A stretch of 9,836 nucleotides of DNA from Planctomycetaceae bacterium (GTDB taxonomy: Bacteria; Planctomycetota; Phycisphaerae; Phycisphaerales; SM1A02). Location: the NCBI GenBank assembly GCA_002684315.1, contig NYVB01000148.1, positions 4,891-14,726 on the forward strand. Direction: 5' to 3'. Positions 8,001-9,836 of the stretch are shown here, piece after piece (the stretch's first letter is position 1; each line of letters begins with the position of its first letter). The position numbers and the translations under genes were made by a program. Under the pieces are notes generated by a model. It worked only from the letters and a program-made list of their open reading frames with translations. It searched no databases and was not told the DNA's origin.

Positions 8001-8309
8001 GGGTTCTACACGGACTTCGGGCCATGTCTCGACCTGGTGTCGGCAACCGACGATGCCTGTGCCATCATCGGCCCCGGAGAGGAGATCAGACTCCGATTCG
8101 ATTCGAGCGCCCACGTTCTCGGCGTCCCGGCACCCGGCATGCGACGCCACTGGGTTCTGCAGCTCGCCGGTTGGTGCAAGGACATGGATCTCTTCACGCA
8201 TCAAGGTGAGCGGCTCGAGCCTCTTCCCTCCAGAGATGGCCAGGGGCCTGATGCCGCCGCTCGAACTCTGATGCATCGCTACAACCGTCGATTTGCCTCA
8301 GGTCGTTGA
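5019..8309 (+). CDS. Large lipoprotein with TPR, FG-GAP/VCBS and ASPIC/UnbV-like regions
   Basis: The function is unknown. The 1096-residue protein begins with a lipoprotein signal, LLLSGC, with the lipidated Cys at 18, so it should be anchored in the envelope. Residues about 30-200 form TPR-like helices, for example EAFARAVEMRPQ, DEAMVHLEVVLEQAPDD and DRARDLFLRVTELDP. Residues about 255-540 hold FG-GAP/VCBS propeller repeats with calcium-type loops: DLDGDGLPEI (261-270), DIDSDGRVDA (315-324), DLDHDGDLDV (363-372), a weaker DVDLDRDADL (415-424), and CTGDGLEEL (519-527). Residues about 614-680 resemble the ASPIC/UnbV domain, with SGIGVRW and IDWPDG. The remaining 400 residues, beta-rich by eye, include FITDVLGVGGMG (710-721), GWVEYPYSQT and GWCKDMDLFT (1051-1060). 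These look like conserved signatures of similar large proteins in other bacteria. The TPRs suggest protein binding and the propeller suggests a surface or cofactor platform. It overlaps the amidase gene and precedes the cytochrome. Confidence 0.88.
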   Translation: MRRSCLLALFSSLLLSGCGRTPSAPVDESVYVDALNEGVGLMGRFEFEAAGEAFARAVEMRPQALVPRLDAGISILNRSDDDAQIIALERFRTLLEEHPLNPRVNYCAALALQYLGRPDEAMVHLEVVLEQAPDDAYGTYFLAQALEQTGTYDRARDLFLRVTELDPYLRSSWLGLQRGETRLGNEAAAESALAEFESLALNPRSRLAEYRYTRMGPLSLALAGPSEAPPTEGFSPASAFQNPQALLETPFETSGTLQVVDLDGDGLPEIVSSGVTSEGRSSILVRDSGTGGAWRVDAGHPLSTITAVNCMLFGDIDSDGRVDAYVCRDGVDHLMLQTESGSWIRSSDLPVFETDTVDGAIADLDHDGDLDVFAVNADGPDRLLNNNGDGTYRDIAVRAGVSGGERPSRSVLVADVDLDRDADLIILHDTPPHAVYLNDRLWSYARSSAFEGFEAAPLLAVSSRYGSENGLAVLRTVEEGGIASNWANDGGAIPAWTSTEREVLCLDAPRSVDLVPIDCTGDGLEELIVRTEAGLYVLSPGNEVVASFASDQPLVSLSSVVLDPEEGPGLLTLSEQGVLDARWPAIEVDGRRVRGRFATVFFSGRDDPAQQMRSNTSGIGVRWAARIGSSWQAGSTWRSGSGPGQGLQPQVIGMGGASRIDFLEIDWPDGVFQSELQLASGTHRIGEIQRQISSCPLVFTRGHDDEGFEFITDVLGVGGMGAMVSPGVTAPSRPVESLLLREAPAELRLAEPMEEACYLDSIRGVAFDVPDDCELVLDERLATAAPEATSLPLVISDVRRPSAARTGHSRDVLQEVLEHDLLAVDPGPVDPRFIGLLEGESLLELEFADSIDGCDVLLAEGWVEYPYSQTVFAAWQAGASYQPPTLEARTASGDWVTISESFGYPAGMPRAMALPIPRLPEGCRALRLRSNQEIYWDRIRVGVRHSGSLEPLELPMTDATLAFCGFPRRSTGLQRQPMYDYAHRDQFGDVRHQAGFYTDFGPCLDLVSATDDACAIIGPGEEIRLRFDSSAHVLGVPAPGMRRHWVLQLAGWCKDMDLFTHQGERLEPLPSRDGQGPDAAARTLMHRYNRRFASGR

Positions 8310-8346
8310 TTCCTTTCCCTCGCTGGCCCCTTAAGATGATGGCACG

Positions 8347-9836
8347 ATGACTGATTCGTCAAGACACGAACGCTTTCGCGCCGTGACCCCGGGGTTGCGT
8401 CGGATTCTCTTGCTGGTGCTGATCGGATTCGGGCTCATGTCGCTCGATTCGATCTATCTGCTCGGTGTCCGTTTCTTCGCGGAGGTCGCCGCGACGCCAG
8501 CCGACACTCTGCTTTCGATCTGGGCGTTTCTGATCCATGTGATCCTCGGACTGCTTCTGGTGGTCCCGGTGGTGTTGTACGGCTTCGGGCATCTCCTGCG
8601 CGCACGCCGATCTCCGAATCGAAATGCGCGTCGAGTCGGCTACGTTCTCTTCGCGACTTCTCTCATCCTGTTGTTGTCCGGTGTTCTGCTGCTTCGCGTC
8701 GAGGGGCTCTTCATGCCGTTTTCGGATGGAGACTCCCGCGCCCTGATCTGGTGGGCGCACGTGCTTGCGCCTCTGGTGGTGGTCTGGTTGTTCATCGCGC
8801 ATCGCATGGTCGGGCCTCGTCTTCAGTGGCGAATCGGAATTCGTTGGGCCGGGATGGGCTCCGGCGTGCTGGCGGTTCTGTTCGTCTTTCATTCCAACAC
8901 CGGTGAACCAGTGATCAGGGATCTCGACACCTCCGGAATGAGTCTCACCAATGCGAGGATCAGCGGGGCGGAGTCGATCTCCGTCACGGATCTGACCGAT
9001 GTCGCTTCCTGCATCGCCTGCCACCCGGATGTGCACGCGTCATGGTCCGGCAGCGCGCATCGATTCTCCTCCTTCGACAATCCGATCTACGCCGCCACCG
9101 CCCGCGATGCGCGGTCCGGAGGAGCGCACCTTTCCAACTTCTGTGCCGGCTGTCACGATCCGGTCCTGCTTGCCTCGGGCACGCTTGATGATCCTCGGCT
9201 TGATGATGCTTCCGTCGACCCCGCATCGATCCCCGGGGCCACTGCCGGGGTGAACTGCCTGGTGTGTCATTCGATCGTCGATGCCGAGCCATCTGGAAAC
9301 GGATCATGGACCATTCATCCGCCCACACGCTACCCCTTCCATGATTCGGAGTGGGACGGACTCAAGTGGGTCAATCGTCAGCTGATCCGGGCCCGACCGG
9401 AACTTCACGCCCGCACCATGCTCGTTCCCGGGGTCACGGACTCCGCGGTGTTCTGTGGCAGTTGTCACAAGGCATGGATTCCCGAGGATCTCAACGACTA
9501 TCGCTGGCTGGCTGGTCAGAATCACTACGACTCCTGGCGATTGAGTGGTGTCTCGGGACACGGTCTCGACTCATGGCGCTGGCCGGAGCACGCCGTCACC
9601 GACTGCAACGTGTGTCACATGCCCCTTCAGCCTTCGGCGGGCATGGCGGCACGCATCCGCGATGACTCTTCGGTGCTGAAGGTTCACGACCATCAGTTCG
9701 CCTCCGGAAACACAGCTCTGATGGAGCTCCTCCAGCTTCCGGACAAGGCGGAACGGCTGGCGGCGAGCAAGGCCGCGCTGGCTGGTTCGATGCGGGTCGA
9801 CATCATCGGACTGCGTGAGGGCGGCGTGATCGACGG
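8347..9836 (+). CDS. Membrane-anchored multihaem cytochrome c (at least five haems; 3' end cut by window edge)
   Basis: This is an electron-transfer protein of the cell envelope. The visible 496 codons contain five CXXCH haem c sites: CIACH (222-226), CAGCH (266-270), CLVCH (304-308), CGSCH (370-374) and CNVCH (420-424). The stretches around them, such as CIACHPDVHASWSGSAHRF and CAGCHDPVLLASG, resemble the cytochrome c554-type multihaem family. The N-terminal 185 residues are a membrane domain with about five hydrophobic segments (18-40, 56-80, 97-117, 132-152, 167-183), after which the haem region should be outside the cytoplasm. Histidines at 64, 82, 138 and 152 lie in or beside helices two and four. 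The ATG at 8347 follows the lipoprotein gene by 37 bases with only a weak ribosome site (AAGATGATGG). No other start fits better. The C-terminus and any further haems lie beyond the window. The electron donor and acceptor are unknown. Confidence 0.92.
   Translation, partial: MTDSSRHERFRAVTPGLRRILLLVLIGFGLMSLDSIYLLGVRFFAEVAATPADTLLSIWAFLIHVILGLLLVVPVVLYGFGHLLRARRSPNRNARRVGYVLFATSLILLLSGVLLLRVEGLFMPFSDGDSRALIWWAHVLAPLVVVWLFIAHRMVGPRLQWRIGIRWAGMGSGVLAVLFVFHSNTGEPVIRDLDTSGMSLTNARISGAESISVTDLTDVASCIACHPDVHASWSGSAHRFSSFDNPIYAATARDARSGGAHLSNFCAGCHDPVLLASGTLDDPRLDDASVDPASIPGATAGVNCLVCHSIVDAEPSGNGSWTIHPPTRYPFHDSEWDGLKWVNRQLIRARPELHARTMLVPGVTDSAVFCGSCHKAWIPEDLNDYRWLAGQNHYDSWRLSGVSGHGLDSWRWPEHAVTDCNVCHMPLQPSAGMAARIRDDSSVLKVHDHQFASGNTALMELLQLPDKAERLAASKAALAGSMRVDIIGLREGGVID

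Noticed and set aside
7386..8276. 296-residue open frame on the minus strand inside the lipoprotein gene
   Set aside because: It lies fully opposite the C-terminal region of the lipoprotein and has no family motif; a by-product of GC-rich codon use.
8310..8346. Possible terminator or promoter between the lipoprotein and cytochrome genes
   Set aside because: The 37 bases show no stem-loop with a T-run and no convincing -35/-10 pair, so read-through is the simpler reading.
8359..9036. 225-residue minus-strand open frame rich in Gln, His, Arg and Asp
   Set aside because: It is antisense to the membrane domain of the cytochrome; hydrophobic codons read backwards give this charged composition.

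Overview
The window is GC-rich, gene-dense bacterial DNA with seven protein genes in two divergent groups. No RNA genes, mobile elements, CRISPR arrays or long repeats were seen. A lipoprotein with a lipobox, a membrane-tethered multihaem cytochrome and a LAB_N-domain membrane protein point to a double-membrane (Gram-negative type) bacterium. The lipoprotein combines TPR, FG-GAP/VCBS and ASPIC/UnbV-like regions and sits beside a multihaem cytochrome c. That pairing is the kind seen in Planctomycetota (perhaps Phycisphaerae) and some Acidobacteriota-type genomes. This placement is an inference from gene content only.

The left arm (1-3336, minus strand) reads, in transcription order: a LAB_N-domain membrane protein, a Cfr/RlmN-family radical SAM methyltransferase, then an MsbA-like ABC exporter that runs off the left edge of the window. 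Both junctions are 4-base ATGA overlaps, so the three genes are very probably one translationally coupled operon. The LAB_N protein and the exporter suggest a lipid or envelope role, with an RNA-modification gene lodged between them.

A short divergent intergenic region (3337-3402) separates the arms and must drive both, unless the left operon starts inside this gap.

The right arm (3403-9836, plus strand) reads: an ISC-type [2Fe-2S] ferredoxin (fdx), iscX, a nitrilase-superfamily amidase, a 1096-residue TPR/FG-GAP lipoprotein, and a five-CXXCH membrane-anchored cytochrome c cut by the right edge. fdx and iscX lie close together, iscX overlaps the amidase (ATGA), and the amidase overlaps the lipoprotein (TGATG). 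The cytochrome follows after 37 bases. The arm joins two themes: Fe-S cluster assembly factors without the rest of the isc operon, and an envelope electron-transfer pair whose large lipoprotein partner has no known function.

I did not find a clear new defence or mobile system. The least explained part is the lipoprotein-cytochrome pair and its linkage to fdx-iscX.
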